In this document: piece after piece, positions 9,380 to 20,833 of the stretch
Layout: each line of letters opens with the position of its first letter
How positions within the stretch are numbered: the first letter of the stretch is position 1
Assembly (NCBI GenBank): GCA_963965975.1
Contig: OZ014422.1
Span: forward strand, 3,805,155-3,869,154
Direction of reading: 5' to 3'
DNA length: 64,000 bases
DNA from: Xestospongia bergquistia
Lineage: Eukaryota; Porifera; Demospongiae; Haplosclerida; Petrosiidae
Program-made: the position numbers and the translations under genes
Notes under the pieces: generated by a model
Told to the model about the DNA's origin: nothing
The model's database searches: none
What the model saw: the letters and a program-made list of their open reading frames with translations, nothing else

Positions 9380-12111
9380 CAGGGGCGTAGCCAGAGGGGG
9401 GTTGAGGGGACTCAAGCACCCCCCTTTTCCCTATTATGCTCACGCGCATAATCTAATTATACGCAAAAAGCAGGCGAGATGTTCATAGGAGTGAGCATGC
9501 ATGTGATGACAGCTGCAGGACGTACATACAAGATGTCTCTACTGAAGTACTTTAGCAAAGCTCTGCTGTTCAAGAGCAATGTGCTGGTCCATCAAGGTAT
9601 ATACCTAAGACAGCCAATAGTAAAATAAGGCAGTTTCACACCAGGAGTGAAGAAACGGTGAAAATGGACCTCCCTCTAAACTAGCAAGAGTGTTTGCTGG
9701 ATATCAAGATGATATCGCCGAGTTTTCTTCCTGTAATGCTACAGATGAGGTGAAATATCATTTTATAACACACATCTTTGCACTGGATTCACAATACCAG
9801 TTTCCTAGGAACAATGATAGTCGAAGCTTTCTATTTTCATGGTTGTCTGAGTATCCATGGCTCAAGTACAGTCAACAAAAAATGGAGGTTACTGCCTACC
9901 TTGTGTAATATTTGCTGAAGGCATTGGTCTTAATGGTGATCCTGGCATACTAGTGAGCAATTCACTGACCAATTTTAAGAAGGCACTTGAGATATTGGAA
10001 AGGCACTGTACAAAATTGTACCACAAAGATGCTCTTGTAAAAATGGATGGTTTTGTTAGTGTTATGACTGGGAAACAGTCAAGTATTTGTGCCCAGCTAA
10101 ATGATTGTGCTGCAAAAACAATAGCAATGAATGAATGAAACTTAAATCTATTATTGAAACCATAATTCTTTGTGCAAAACAGAATATTCCACTTTGTGGT
10201 CAACATGATAGTGGGTGTGATGTGGAGCAGCACCTTAGTGAAGGGCACGGGAACTTTCGGGCTCTGCTACAATTTCGCATATCAGCTGATGACACAGTGC
10301 TAAGTGAGCATCTTGCTAGTTCACCTAGAAATGCTACTCACACCTCTCCGCAAATTCAAAATGAGGTGATTGATATTCTAGGAGATTATGTAAGAAAACA
10401 AATTATTCTAAGAGTAAATAAAGCAAAAGTTTTTACTTAAGTTGCTGATGAAGTTACGGACATAGAGAGCAACTTAGTCTTGTAGTGAGTTATGTAAATG
10501 AAGATGATTCTCAGATTTGTGAGGACTTTATAACTTTCCTGGAATGTGAGAGTGGAGTTTCAGGACAAGCTATTGCAGACATGATGGTCAGTGTTCTAAA
10601 AGCACATGGGTTAAATCCTGCGAGCCTATGTGGTCAAGCTTATGATGGGGCAGATAATATGTCAGGGAAAACTAATGGTGCTGCAGCCCTTATTACCTCT
10701 CAATATCCACTAGCTCTTTTCGTTCGTTGTGCCTCGCATCGCCTTAACCTTGCTGTAGTAAAGTCACTGGAGGAAGTTTACATAAGGAACATGATTGGGG
10801 TAGTAAACAGGGTATACCTTTTCTTTTCTGCTCATCCCAAATGCCAGAAAAATCTTGAGGAGACCATTGCTAAATATCAGCCTGACTCATCAATACACAA
10901 GCTTAAGGATCTGTGTCAAACCCATTGGATTGAACAAATTGATGTTTTTAATTGCTTTTGTTTGTTGCATTCTTCACTAGTAGCATGTATGGAAAGTATT
11001 GCTTTTGAAGGAGCTAGTAAATGGTCTGCAGATTCTCTTACTGATGCAAGCACACTACTATTGGCTATTACCACAACTGAATTTCTTAGTGCTCTAGTTA
11101 TTGTAACAGAAAGCTTGAGGTACCTGCTCGGATTAACACAGAGTCTCCAGGCTGAATCTAAAGATATTGTTCAGGCCATGTGTGAAGTAAATACTCTGAA
11201 AGATACATTGAAAGATTTAAGGGCAAATGTTGATGTCAATCATAGTAAGTGGTTTTCTGAAGTAAAGCTTATGTGCAAGAAAGTTGGTACTGTGCCATCA
11301 TTACCCAGACTATGTGGACGCCAGTGCCACAAACCCAACATTCCTGCCCAGAGCCCATCTGACTACTATTGTTGCACGATCACGATACCACTACTGGATC
11401 ATCTAATTTCAGAGATTGAGAATCATTTCAGTAAACAACATCTAAAAGTGTTACAAGGTTTTTACTTGATTCCCGCAGTATTGAAGAATAAGACCATGGA
11501 AGAGATTTCTCCTATAATATGTGAGTTTGGAGATATATATCAGACTGATCTTCCTTATCCATCAAGTCTTGAGAGTGAATTTCATCGTTGGTACATAAAA
11601 TGGAAAGAGTACGAAAAAAGTCATGGACCCTCTTCCCTCCCTACAATGCTATCACACACTGTGCCTCATGCTTCTTCCCTGTTTCCTAATATCGGCATCC
11701 TTCTCCTTATTTTATGTACACTACAAGTCACTTCTTGTTCTTCAGAAAGATCATTTAGTGGACTTAAAAGAATAAAGACAAACTTAAGGTCTACAATGTC
11801 TGATGACAGACTCTCTTCCTTGTCTTTGCTTCATTTACATCGAGATATTGACATAAATGTCTCTTACATAGTCGATGAGTTTGCAAGGCCTCATCCACGT
11901 CGTCTGAAACTTTCAAACATATTTACATTTTAATCAATAAAACTTTGTGTTTATATTTATGGATTTTGAACAAAATTAATATAAATTGGTAATATGCAGC
12001 AACACAATGTTACCATTGCTGAAATGCCCTATAATCCCCTGTTTGTCTGGGAATTTTTATTCCTCTGCTACATGTGAGCACCCCTTAGCCAAATTTCTAG
12101 CTACACCCCTG
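9380..12111 (+). mobile_element. hAT DNA transposon
   Basis: The element is about 2.7 kb with ends CAGGGGCGTAGCCAG and CTAGCTACACCCCTG. Flanking sequence shows TTACACAG on both sides (9375-9382 and 12112-12119). This is an 8 bp duplication if the element starts at GGGCG, or 5 bp (TTACA) if it starts at CAGGGG. An empty copy of the target survives at about 16905-16930 (GTCTTACACAGTCTTCCTC). The mirror copy is 50430-53109, in the opposite orientation and with the same insertion point, so insertion came before the arm duplication. The transposase is broken in both copies. Confidence 0.9.
9479..11933 (+). pseudogene. hAT transposase (TTF finger, DUF4371-like), broken
   Basis: In order, the text gives: an N-terminal segment (MHVMTAAGRTYKMSLLKYFS); a TTF-type finger region (WLSEYPWLKYSQQKMEVTAY, then YCLPCVIFAEG); a DUF4371-like block (FRALLQFRISADDTVLSEHL); and a 482-residue open frame at 10485-11933. 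That frame has CGQAYDGADNMSGKTNGAAA, FVRCASHRLNLAVVKSLEE and the C-terminal hAT dimerisation region (SCSSERSFSGLKRIKTNLRS). Breaks are a single-base loss near 9562 absent from the mirror copy, frame changes near 9880 and 10138, and a TAA at 10438 followed by a shift into the long frame. The mirror lacks 53 bp at 11575-11627. Closest in style to ZMYM1-like hAT transposases; not functional. Confidence 0.9.
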
Positions 12112-12545
12112 TTACACAGCCTTCCTCAATACTATAAGATATGATGTAATTAGTAAAAGGGTGTGGTCTCAAAACATAGAGGTTGCAGAGGCATAACTAG
12201 CAACTAATTAATTATTAATAAGCTCCACCCATTGACTTAAAGTGTAAGAGCTCTTCAAGATTATTGGTCGTGTTTTTAAACCAATCATAAATTTTGCAGG
12301 ATTATCGGTAGGGTCTCCCTCACCATACGTATATGTAGCCATACAAACTATCATTTAAGAATCTTCTGTCTCTTGACCTAGTTTACCAAATCCTCCATTG
12401 AGAAGACCAACCCCTATAATTAAGTACAATTAATTGGTATTAATTACTGGTCCCTTCAGTCCTCAGAGTGGCAAGCTCATTAGCTGTCTCAGTTTGAGAT
12501 GATCCATAACGGATGATTTTGTGTATAATTAATAATTTCGGGTAT
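12112..12545 (-). repeat. module copy between hAT element and satellite
   Basis: The copy begins with CCTCAATACTATAAGATATG and AGGGTGTGGTCTC, runs through a reductase-like exon (see 12215-12420) and ends with CAGCTGTCTCAGTTTGAGAT before GA satellite. It is one of the longest module copies. The mirror is 49981-50429. Confidence 0.8.
12215..12420 (-). pseudogene. P450 reductase flavodoxin-domain exon, captured copy
   Basis: On the minus strand a probable splice acceptor (AATTATAG) is followed by GKLGQEIEDS, a stop, then VCMATYTYGEGDPTDNPAKF. Other copies in the window lack the two extra residues and read MATYG. The FMN-binding motif MATYGEGDPTDN followed by FY-x-W-L is diagnostic of NADPH-cytochrome P450 oxidoreductase and close diflavin reductases. 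Only this part of the protein is present; text downstream (LEELLHFKSMGGAY in one frame) is not reductase-like. It is a non-functional fragment carried by the repeat. Confidence 0.7.
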
Positions 12546-12870
12546 AATAAGTTAAAAGAATGAGAGAGTATTTTGTTCTGTCAAGATACTACAAGAAAAA
12601 AAGAAGCGAGAGACTCTGAAAAGAAATAGATTGAGAGATACCGAGTGTGAGAGAGAGACTCCTAATGTGAGGGACAAGAGACAGAGAGCAAGAAAGACTG
12701 AGAGACATGAGTGTGTGAGTGAGAAAAAGAGAGAGAGAAAAGGAATTAAACGAACTGGGTGTGTGGGTGTGTGAGAAAGTGGAAAAGATAGAGGTAGCCT
12801 CTGACAGTGATGCTCTATGAGATATGGAGAGAGAGAAAAGAGAAAGAAACAGGGAGAGACTCTGAATCTT

Positions 12871-12902
<32 letters not shown>

Positions 12903-13419
12903 GGACAGACAGACAAAGAGAAAATAAGAGAGAAAGAAAGAGAAATAGAGACTGATAAAGAGAGAGGGAGACTCTGAAAGAAAGAGAGAGAGAATAGACT
13001 GAGAAAGAAGACACAGAGAGAGATTGACAGACTCTAAGAGTGCGTGTATGTGTTTGTGTGTAAGAGGCACTCTAACAGTGATAAACTATGAGAGAGAGAG
13101 AGAGTAAGAGAAAGAAAGAGATATAGACAGAGACAAAGAGACAGAGAAAAAGAGAGAGGGAAATACTCTGACAGTCTCTGTGGATGGGTGAGAGAAAGGG
13201 AGAGAGAGTACAGAGAGGGAAAAAGTGAAAGAGAAAGAGATATACAAAATAATAAGGAGAGAGAGACATTTTTAAAATGAGGGAATGAGAGACATAGAGA
13301 CTCCAAGAGTGATATAGAGAGAGACTCTGACAAGGAAATACTATGAAAGAAAGAGAGATACTCTGAAAGATAGTGGGAGAGTGAGGAAGAACTTCTGTTG
13401 TGAGGGAGGATAGACAGAA

Positions 13420-13450
<31 letters not shown>

Positions 13451-13605
13451 CTCTATGATTGTTTCTGTGACAGAGAAAGTGAAAGTGAGAGAGAGAAAGA
13501 GTGAGAGAACGTGAGTATGAGTGTGCTAGAGAAAGCGTTTATGTGTGATACCGTATGAGAGAGAGACACACACATACTAACACATACAGACAGATTGAGA
13601 CTCTG

Positions 13606-13649
<44 letters not shown>

Positions 13650-14580
13650 GGAGAGAGACACAGACAGATAGAGTATAATAAGAGAGAGATACAGAGACAT
13701 TGATAAGGAATGTGAGACTCTAAGAGAAAGAGTTCTAAAGTAAGGGAAGGAGAGACAGATAGACTGAGAGAATCTGTGTTTGTGAGTATGAGAGAGAGAG
13801 ACTTCTAAAGTGAGAGAGTGAGAGAGAGAAAAAGTGAAAGAATTTGATAGTGTATCTCTGTGTTTAATAGAGAAAGAAGGGACTCCGAGAGTGATCGACT
13901 ATGAGATAGAGAGAGAGGGATAGGGACTCAGAGAGTGAGAAAGAGAGAGAGACTGTGAGGGTGACAGACTATGAGATAGAATCTCTAACAGAGATTCTCT
14001 GAGAAAGATATTAAGAGACTATGAAAGTGTGTGTGAGAAAGGAGGGAGTGAGAGGTACTTTGACTGAGAGAAAGAGATTTTGAGAGAGAGAGATAGAGAA
14101 ACTCTGAGGATGTTTGTGTTTGTATGTGAGAGGATGACATGCATGTAGGGAAATAGAGAGACTGTGTGAGTGGGAGAACGTAAAAGAGAGACACTCCAAG
14201 AGATAGACTGTGAGAGAGAGATTCCTAAAATAAGAGAGACATAGGCACAGAGAGATAGCCAAGCAGAAACTCTGAGAAAATCTGCGTGTGAGATAGGGAG
14301 AAAGAGAAATAGAGAGTGATCAGGAGAGAGATTGTGAGAGTGAGAAAAACAGAGAGAGAGTCTGAGAGTGAGAGAGTAAGATAAAGACTGAAAGAGAGAC
14401 TGAGACACTTTGTGTGAAAGAGACTCTTGAGTAAAACTCAACAAGAAAAACACTCTAAGAGAGATGCAGAGATAAAAGAGAGGGACTGACTATGAGATAA
14501 AGAGAGGGAGAGTGAAAAAAGATAAAGAGTGATAGAGATATAGATAGAGACAGAGAGAGAGATGAATACAGTCTCTCAGA
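12546..14580 (+). repeat. GA-rich satellite tract, longest in left arm
   Basis: About 2 kb of GA satellite with a pure (TG)n run at 13611-13647. The ACTCTGAGAGT word recurs. The mirror is 47946-49980, where the TG run is much shorter. Confidence 0.9.
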
Positions 14581-14950
14581 GCAAGTGCATCAGCCGAGTA
14601 GTTTGAGGTCCATTAAAAATAACCTTAATATTTCATTCAAAAAAACAATGTAACCTGTGAAACTAACAGATCAAGTCAAAGGTCAACCAAAAATGCTACA
14701 TCAAAACATATTACACGTTATATCACACCAATGACTATGGTACATTATATTGGAATATGTTTTAGTAAATCACACATAGGAATGGATTGATTTGCAAGTT
14801 CTTGAGTTGTTCATTTGTTGTCTTCTTACTAGTAGATTTATTGATAATCAGTATAATAACTACTACTAATTAACCACTAATAGACTAGTTCAATCATTAT
14901 TATCACATGATATAATTTGTCATATAAAAAAACTATTTCATACATCATGA
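14581..14950. repeat. module copy
   Basis: It contains AACTAACAGATCAAGTCAAA, ATTACACGTTATATCACACC and GTCTTCTTACTAGTAGATTT, the standard landmarks of the module between satellite tracts. Mirrored at 47561-47945. No reductase exon here. Confidence 0.75.
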
Positions 14951-15384
14951 CTATGGGCAATAATTAGAGTAGGAGACAGAAGGATCTTTTTTTTCCATAA
15001 TTAAATTTTGTTCAAGAAGTTCTTTCGTTACAGCTAACCGAAAGTCTAAGCGAGTCATTGGTTTCTCAGCAGCTATATTATGTAGTATCCATGCATTCAC
15101 TAGACTGAGATCTACTAGGTGAAAGAACACTCGCTTCCACCATTTCACTGTCCTATTTCAGTACTACAATAATCTGTGAATGCTACATAATTGGCTAACC
15201 TATGTGAATAGCCATAAGACTGCAACATTTGATCACTTAGATCGACCACACCCATGTATTGATTGTAGTCCTCTATCATCACAGGTTTAGTGATATCTTC
15301 AACACCAGTGTGAGCTCTTCTTGTTCTCCTCTGTTTGACTAACATATCATCATTGTTAAATGTGATAGAGAGAGGGAGACACAC
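14951..15384 (-). pseudogene. piggyBac-type transposase C-terminal fragment
   Basis: On the minus strand, IEDYNQYMGVVDLSDQMLQS lies at about 15300-15230 and continues after a one-base frame change near 15147 as MKWWKRVFFHLVDLSLVNAW and EKPMTRLDFRLAVTKELLEQ. The YN-x-YMGGVD-x-xDQM and KWWKR-x-FFH-x-x-D motifs are typical of the C-terminal half of piggyBac (DDE_Tnp_1_7) transposases. The catalytic N-terminal part is missing and GA satellite abuts its start. The mirror at 47127-47560 has the same frame change, so decay came before duplication. Confidence 0.8.
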
Positions 15385-16845
15385 TGACAGAGAGAGAAAG
15401 ACTGACAGAGAGAGACTATTACAGTGAAGGAAAGAAAGATAGATAGATAGATGGACTCAGAGTCACTCTGTGTGTCTCTCTCATGCACGCACAGACAGAC
15501 ACACTCTGACACAGATAATCTGAGATAGATAGATAAAGGGAGAGTGAGAGAAGCCTCAAAGAGAGAGAGAGAAACAGAGAGAGAGAGAGACAGAGAGAGA
15601 GAGAGACAAAGAGATAGAGATAGAGAGACAGACAGATAGACACAGAGACAGAGAGAGAATCTCTGGGTGCAGGTTTATCAGCTATCTCAGTTTGAATCTA
15701 TTGCACTGGATTGATTTGCAAGTTCTTGTGTTGTTTATTTGTTGTCTTCTTACTGGTAGATTTCTTCATAACAATTAATTAAAAAATGAGGTAGAGGGTG
15801 TGGCTTATGGTACAATAGAAGTTCAATCATAATCAGAGACAGAAACAGAGACTCAAGGAGAGAGAGACTCCATGAGTTAGAGAGTGTGAGAGTGAGAGAC
15901 CATGACAGAGACACTCTGAGAGAGAGTCAGAGGGAGACAGAGAGAAAGAGAGAGAGACAAAAAGACAGAGAGAAAGAGGGAGACACATTAGTGAAACAGA
16001 GAGAGGTACTGTGAAAGTAAGATATTCTAGGAGAGAGAGAGAGACAGAAAGACTCTCAGAGTGTGCGCATAAGAAAGGAGGCACAAACAAAGAGAAACTG
16101 TGAAAATGTGAGAGATACATTGACTGCAAGTGAGAGACATACTACAAGAGAGCAAGAAAATGACAGATAGAAAAAAAGAGAATCCTAAAGTGAGAGAGGG
16201 ACTGAGAAACAGAAAGAGTGGGAGAGAGACTGTGACAGTGAGAAAAAGAGACAGAGAGACTCTTCTGATAGAGAGAGAGAAATAGTGACAGAGAAAGAAA
16301 AAAGAGAGAGAGAAGACTCTGAGGGTTAGAGAAACTTGAGAGAGACAGAGACTCTTGAGTGTATTTGTGCATGTTAGTGAGAGAGGGGCTCTGACTGAAA
16401 GAAAAAGATTCTGAAAGAGAGAGAGAGTTAGAGTTTGAGAGAAAGAAAGAGAAAGAGAAACTGTTAGAGAGAGGGTGACTAAGTGGCAGAAAGACTCTAA
16501 GAGTGAGACACTATGAAAGAGTGAATGATATATTTATATATATGTATATATATATATATATATTTATAAAGAGAGATTGAAAGACTCCAAAAGTGTAAAT
16601 ATGTGAGTGGGCGTTAGAGAGAGAGAGAGACACTTAGAGTGAAGAAGCTATGATAGAGAAAAAGATAAAGAGAGACACAGAGACTCTAAGGGAGTGTGTG
16701 TGTGTGTGGGACAGACAGACAGTTCTGTGAGTGAAACAGAATGAGAGAGAGAGAATAGACTCTAAGAGAGTGTGAGACAGAGAGAGATAGAGAAAGAGAA
16801 ATAAAGAGAGATAGATAGATAGAGAGAGAGAAAACAATACACTTG
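15365..16845 (+). repeat. GA satellite tracts with module 15661-15835
   Basis: GA tracts at 15365-15660 and 15836-16845 flank a short module (TTGCACTGGATTGATTTGCA). A (TA)n microsatellite lies at 16527-16566, much expanded in the mirror (45910-45970). No coding evidence. Confidence 0.85.
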
Positions 16846-16988
16846 AGTAATCTAACAATTGTCAATATTAAAATAATGTGACACATACAGGTGATCAATG
16901 TGCCTCCTTCTGTCTTACACAGTCTTCCTCAATACTATAAGATATGATGTAATTAGTAAAAGGGTGCAGTCTCACAACATAGTGGTTG
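16846..16988. repeat. module left half, empty hAT target
   Basis: It carries CAATATTAAAATAATGTGAC, the GTCTTACACAGTCTTCCTC target that the hAT element filled at 9380, and GTCTCACAACATAGTGGTTGC. The module is then cut by gypsy integrase sequence at 16989 and resumes only near 21876 (AGCAACTAATTAATTATT). Confidence 0.8.
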
Positions 16989-18055
16989 CAAATCTTATGT
17001 GTGTGATGGCCTGGCATAAACAAAGACTTAGAAGAGCTTCCTAATGAATGTGAGGAGTTCCAGCAAAACCAGAAGGAGGACCAAAGAACTCCCTTCATCC
17101 GTTCAAACAACCCAACAAACCATGGCAAAGAGTACACTTAGACTTTGCTGGACCTTTCTTCGGTCAGATGTGTTTAATTGTGGTTGATGTCTTTCTAAAT
17201 GGTCTGGAGTAACACCAATGTCAACCACAACAGCAAAACATACCATACAAGAGCTGAGGTTAATATTCTGGCCTGTCAGAGGATACTGTCACAGACAATG
17301 GACCACAATTTGTCTCAAAGGAGTTTGAAGACGTCACTAGTCAAAATGGTATCAGATATAGCAAGGTAGCAAGCACCCTACCATCCCAGATCAAATGGAT
17401 TAGCAGAATGATTACGTTCAAAATGGAAATTAAGAAGATGTCAAGAGGAGGAGGTAACATTAACCAAAAGCTAACAACTTTTTATTAAATTATCGGAAAA
17501 CATCACAATCAACAGTCAAGGAAGCACCAGCTATGTTATTGATGAAGAGGATACCAAGGAGTAGATTACACTTACTGGTTCCAAATTTAAATAGGAAGAT
17601 CATTGAAAGACAAGAGAAGCAAAAGAAATGTTTCGACAAAAAGGCCAGGGAAAAAAGTTTTCAGGAACAAGAAGTAGTTTGGTTGAGAGACTACTGAGGG
17701 TCTACCAAGTGGGTGCCTGGTATTATAGTGAAGAAAACCGGCCCTGTCTCTTATCGTGTAAAAGTTTGAGAAATGGTTTGGAGGAGACATGCAGAACAAT
17801 AATTACATCCTCAAAATAAGGAAAGTTACCCAGCACCAGTTAGCAGTGACCCCACTTAGATTGAATTACTTCCTGCAGACCCAGACACAGAGAATGACCT
17901 ACAAATATTGTGCATGGACCCACGAGGATTTCAAGACCTCCACAACGGTTAATTTATTACAAACCAGGAGATTCTGTTATATATCGCAATTAATGGTGAA
18001 GGAGATGTTATGTTCAACTAATTGCACAATCATTACGTCATTGTTTATTCAGTAA
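16989..18055 (+). pseudogene. gypsy integrase remnant
   Basis: Plus strand text starts as KSYV followed, after a frame break, by WPGINKDLEELPNECEEFQQ (the zinc-binding end region). Then come degenerate core pieces around a D-F-A-G-P-F-like site near 17140, APYHPRSNGLAE near 17380 and the C-terminal QEKQKKCFDKKA (17610). Frameshifts are abundant. The region from 17820 to 18055 continues as weakly coding text with TQHQLAVTPLRLNYF. It converges tail-to-tail on the gag fragment at 18232-19395. The mirror is 44430-45491. Confidence 0.7.
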
Positions 18056-18231
18056 ATATGCATCTATAATTACAGTACTGTATAAATAGTCTTGACTTTT
18101 CTGATTTTTGTAGTATTATTATCATCTGAGTATCTTAACAAAAAATATAATATTTGTTAACATACACCATCATGCTGCTAGGGTTGATAACAAAATTTAG
18201 TGCTAGTCATATACGTTAGCTCTGGTAATTA

Positions 18232-19395
18232 TTAAATGGAATGGATAGCTTCGTTATCAACTGTACAGTCATTTTCTTTCAAGAAGTTCATCCCCATTAT
18301 CACCTCTGTGGTAAGGGAATCAACAAAAATTACTCTCATGTTAAATGTATCTTTTTCCAATTTGACTGGGATGTGGGCATAACCATAGATATGGAGTGGA
18401 ATTCCCTCTAGTCCAATAAGTCGTGGGCCAGTCCAAGGTGTCAAGTGACAGTCTGAAGGTTTTGCTGCCTCCCAGACATCTTTTCTAATCAGAGAAAGGC
18501 TGCAGAAATTTTGTAAGTTGAAGTTGAAGTAATTGGAGATATTCTATAGTCTGTTGAGTCCTTTGGTGGTGATCCTTCCTGGCTCTATTCAGCTGCAAGA
18601 GTGTCTCTTTTCCCTTTGGCTCCCAGATAGTTGAACTGCAAACCCCCGAGCATAATAACCCTTGTTTCCACACTTTCTACAAACTACTTCTGTAGGAAGC
18701 ACAAAACGTTTCTGCTCCTGTGTGGGCGGAGCTCGTCTCACATTATGATCTCTGCTTCAATCACTGGATGATATCTTTTGTTCAAGTTTCTCCACTCTCT
18801 CCATCATCTGCTTCATCATAGACATAACGTTATTGGAAGAGTCTTTTGTAACCGATGCTATGAGATCACTATCTTGTTCTATCTGGGCTACTCTACCCGC
18901 TTTAAATGACTCCATCTCGAGAGTGGCGGTTACTGCCTAGTCTAACTTCTTTGGACGTGACTTCTTGACACTAAAAGCCACCTGGGAATTATCTAGTTGA
19001 CTTAAGAAATAATTCATTGCTAGTAGATCTTTAGCTTCTTCTTGTAAGTCAGGGAAAGGTTTATTGACCAAGATCGTGAGGTCTTCAACATAATTGGCCC
19101 AACCTTCTGTCTTCTGCTTCCTTCAGGTCTGGAACTCTGTCTGGTACAGTTCTTGTTTGCATTTATGATTGAATCTTACTTCCAAACCCTTCTTAGATTC
19201 TTCATAACTAGCTTTCGGTTCTTCTGTGAACTTCTGATATGCAGATTGAGCTCTCTTTGGTAGTCAGGCTCTCAGCCAGAAGAGCTTAGCTGCATCATCC
19301 CAAGCACTGACTACCGCAATGTTTTAAAAATGAGCAATACACTGGTCCCAACTGCCTTCTCCTGTGAAAGGCTCCGGTAGGACTAAAGGTCAAGC
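18232..19395 (-). pseudogene. gypsy gag and protease-region remnant
   Basis: On the minus strand a capsid-like text (best in the mirror copy: LPEPFTGEGSWDQCIAHFHN, KASYEEFKKGLEVRFDHKCK) leads to a coiled-coil-like segment (MMKQMMERVEKLEQKISSSD). A zinc knuckle follows, CRKCGNKGYYARG, in which the ligand His reads Tyr. A protease-like 70-residue frame at 18444-18232 ends it, with TEVIMGMNFLKENDCTVDNE. No DTG active site is readable there. Stops and frame changes are present in both arms. In life this would form particles and process polyprotein; this copy cannot. Confidence 0.75.
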
Positions 19396-19445
19396 TGCCA
19401 TAATTCGACAAGTAGACTAGTTGGAGATCCTAGCCACAGCGCCAA

Positions 19446-19698
19446 TGTAATGCAACTGTAACAACGGACAGTATCGTGTTGAAAGCATATCATAATAACA
19501 AAATACTGAACTAAAATAGAGCAAAATACAATAGACAAAGTAATGTAACCACACAACAAAGTAGTACAAAGTAAGTATGACAAGATCCAATTAACATGCA
19601 TACACTAATTAATAAGGCATTCAGTAGGACAAATACTGATTGACAAGATATTCAGTAGCACAATCAACAAGGTGAGGTATTGAGTGATCTCTGTTACA
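19446..19698 (-). repeat. candidate 5' LTR of the gypsy gag fragment
   Basis: Read on the minus strand, the segment begins TGTAACAGAG and ends GCATTACA, with TG...CA ends. It is followed at once by TTGGCGCTGTGGCTAGGATC, a plausible primer-binding site, and then gag. The right arm lacks this LTR owing to a 642 bp deletion relative to this arm. No second LTR is available to confirm the ends. Confidence 0.55.
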
Positions 19699-20797
19699 AA
19701 ATCATAATGACTCTAGTTTGTTAATCATATTGTATTTAATTATAAAATATTCATGATCACTCCTGGTGTCCATATATTGTACATATTTATACAACTTCCA
19801 TAATCTTCTAATAATTTTAATTTATACGATAACAATTATAATAACCATATGAACATTAGCAGTGTATAAGAATATTAAAGTGCTATAAACTTAGATCTAA
19901 ATCTGGTAGCAAAATGGCTGTTACCTACTACAATATTGATTGGTATAAGTGTGCCTGGTAACAATATTAATAATTGGCAACAATATTTTCTTTGTTCTAA
20001 TAAAGCAATACAGTATCTTTTTGCTTGTCAAAATTGTATTGAAAAGATGATTCTTAATTTTTGGGTCAAAAATGAAACCACATGAGTAGTTGCAGACTAT
20101 GTGTCTCTTGCTGCTAACATACCTGACCTCTTAAGCTTGTTTGTATACAATTCACAACTTCACCTGGAATTGCATATCAATGTCTGCAATCCTTTAAAAT
20201 GATAAAGCTAAAGTAAAGAGAGAATGAGAAAGAGATTAAACATTGAAGAGGTTAAAACCTGTGATATTCATACAGTATAAGGCAAAGCAGTAAGCACTGA
20301 GAATGTACTCACAGTTCAATATATTCTGTATAGCAAAAAATAGAACCGTCCCCCTTATGTGGTTTGTATAGTGGTTTGATTGAAGGTGGTTGTCAAATGT
20401 TTAATGTTTCAGTCATATGTTACAGATTGTTTATCCCATAACAACAAATATTCATAGTAACAGTAGGTGTCTAAATTAAAGATAATCTACTTTGTTTATC
20501 ATAATATATTCATTTTATATTCATAGTCAATGAATATGGTACATGATTATTAGTCTTGTGTTTTATGACAACATGTAGTAACAAAAAATCTAGGAGAACT
20601 GACAGCATAAATAAGTCACTTAACTAAAGAAGTCAAACTGAATTTAAGCTAAAATGATACCTTTAAAATTAACACAGCATATACAAGACAGTGACTAAGA
20701 TGAGGAAATGGAACAGAGAAACAAAGCATAAGCAAACAGACTATGATGGATGTATATATTATTATACTTGTACAGGTATATATACATGTATAATAAA

Positions 20798-20833
<36 letters not shown>

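Noticed and set aside
10485-11933. 482-codon frame as a domesticated host gene
   Set aside because: It lies inside a hAT element with terminal repeats, and upstream exons of the transposase are frameshifted in both arms. The mirror copy has a 53 bp deletion, so selection is unlikely.
13611-13647. (TG)n run as a regulatory or recombination signal
   Set aside because: Common microsatellite with different length in the mirror copy; no specific evidence.
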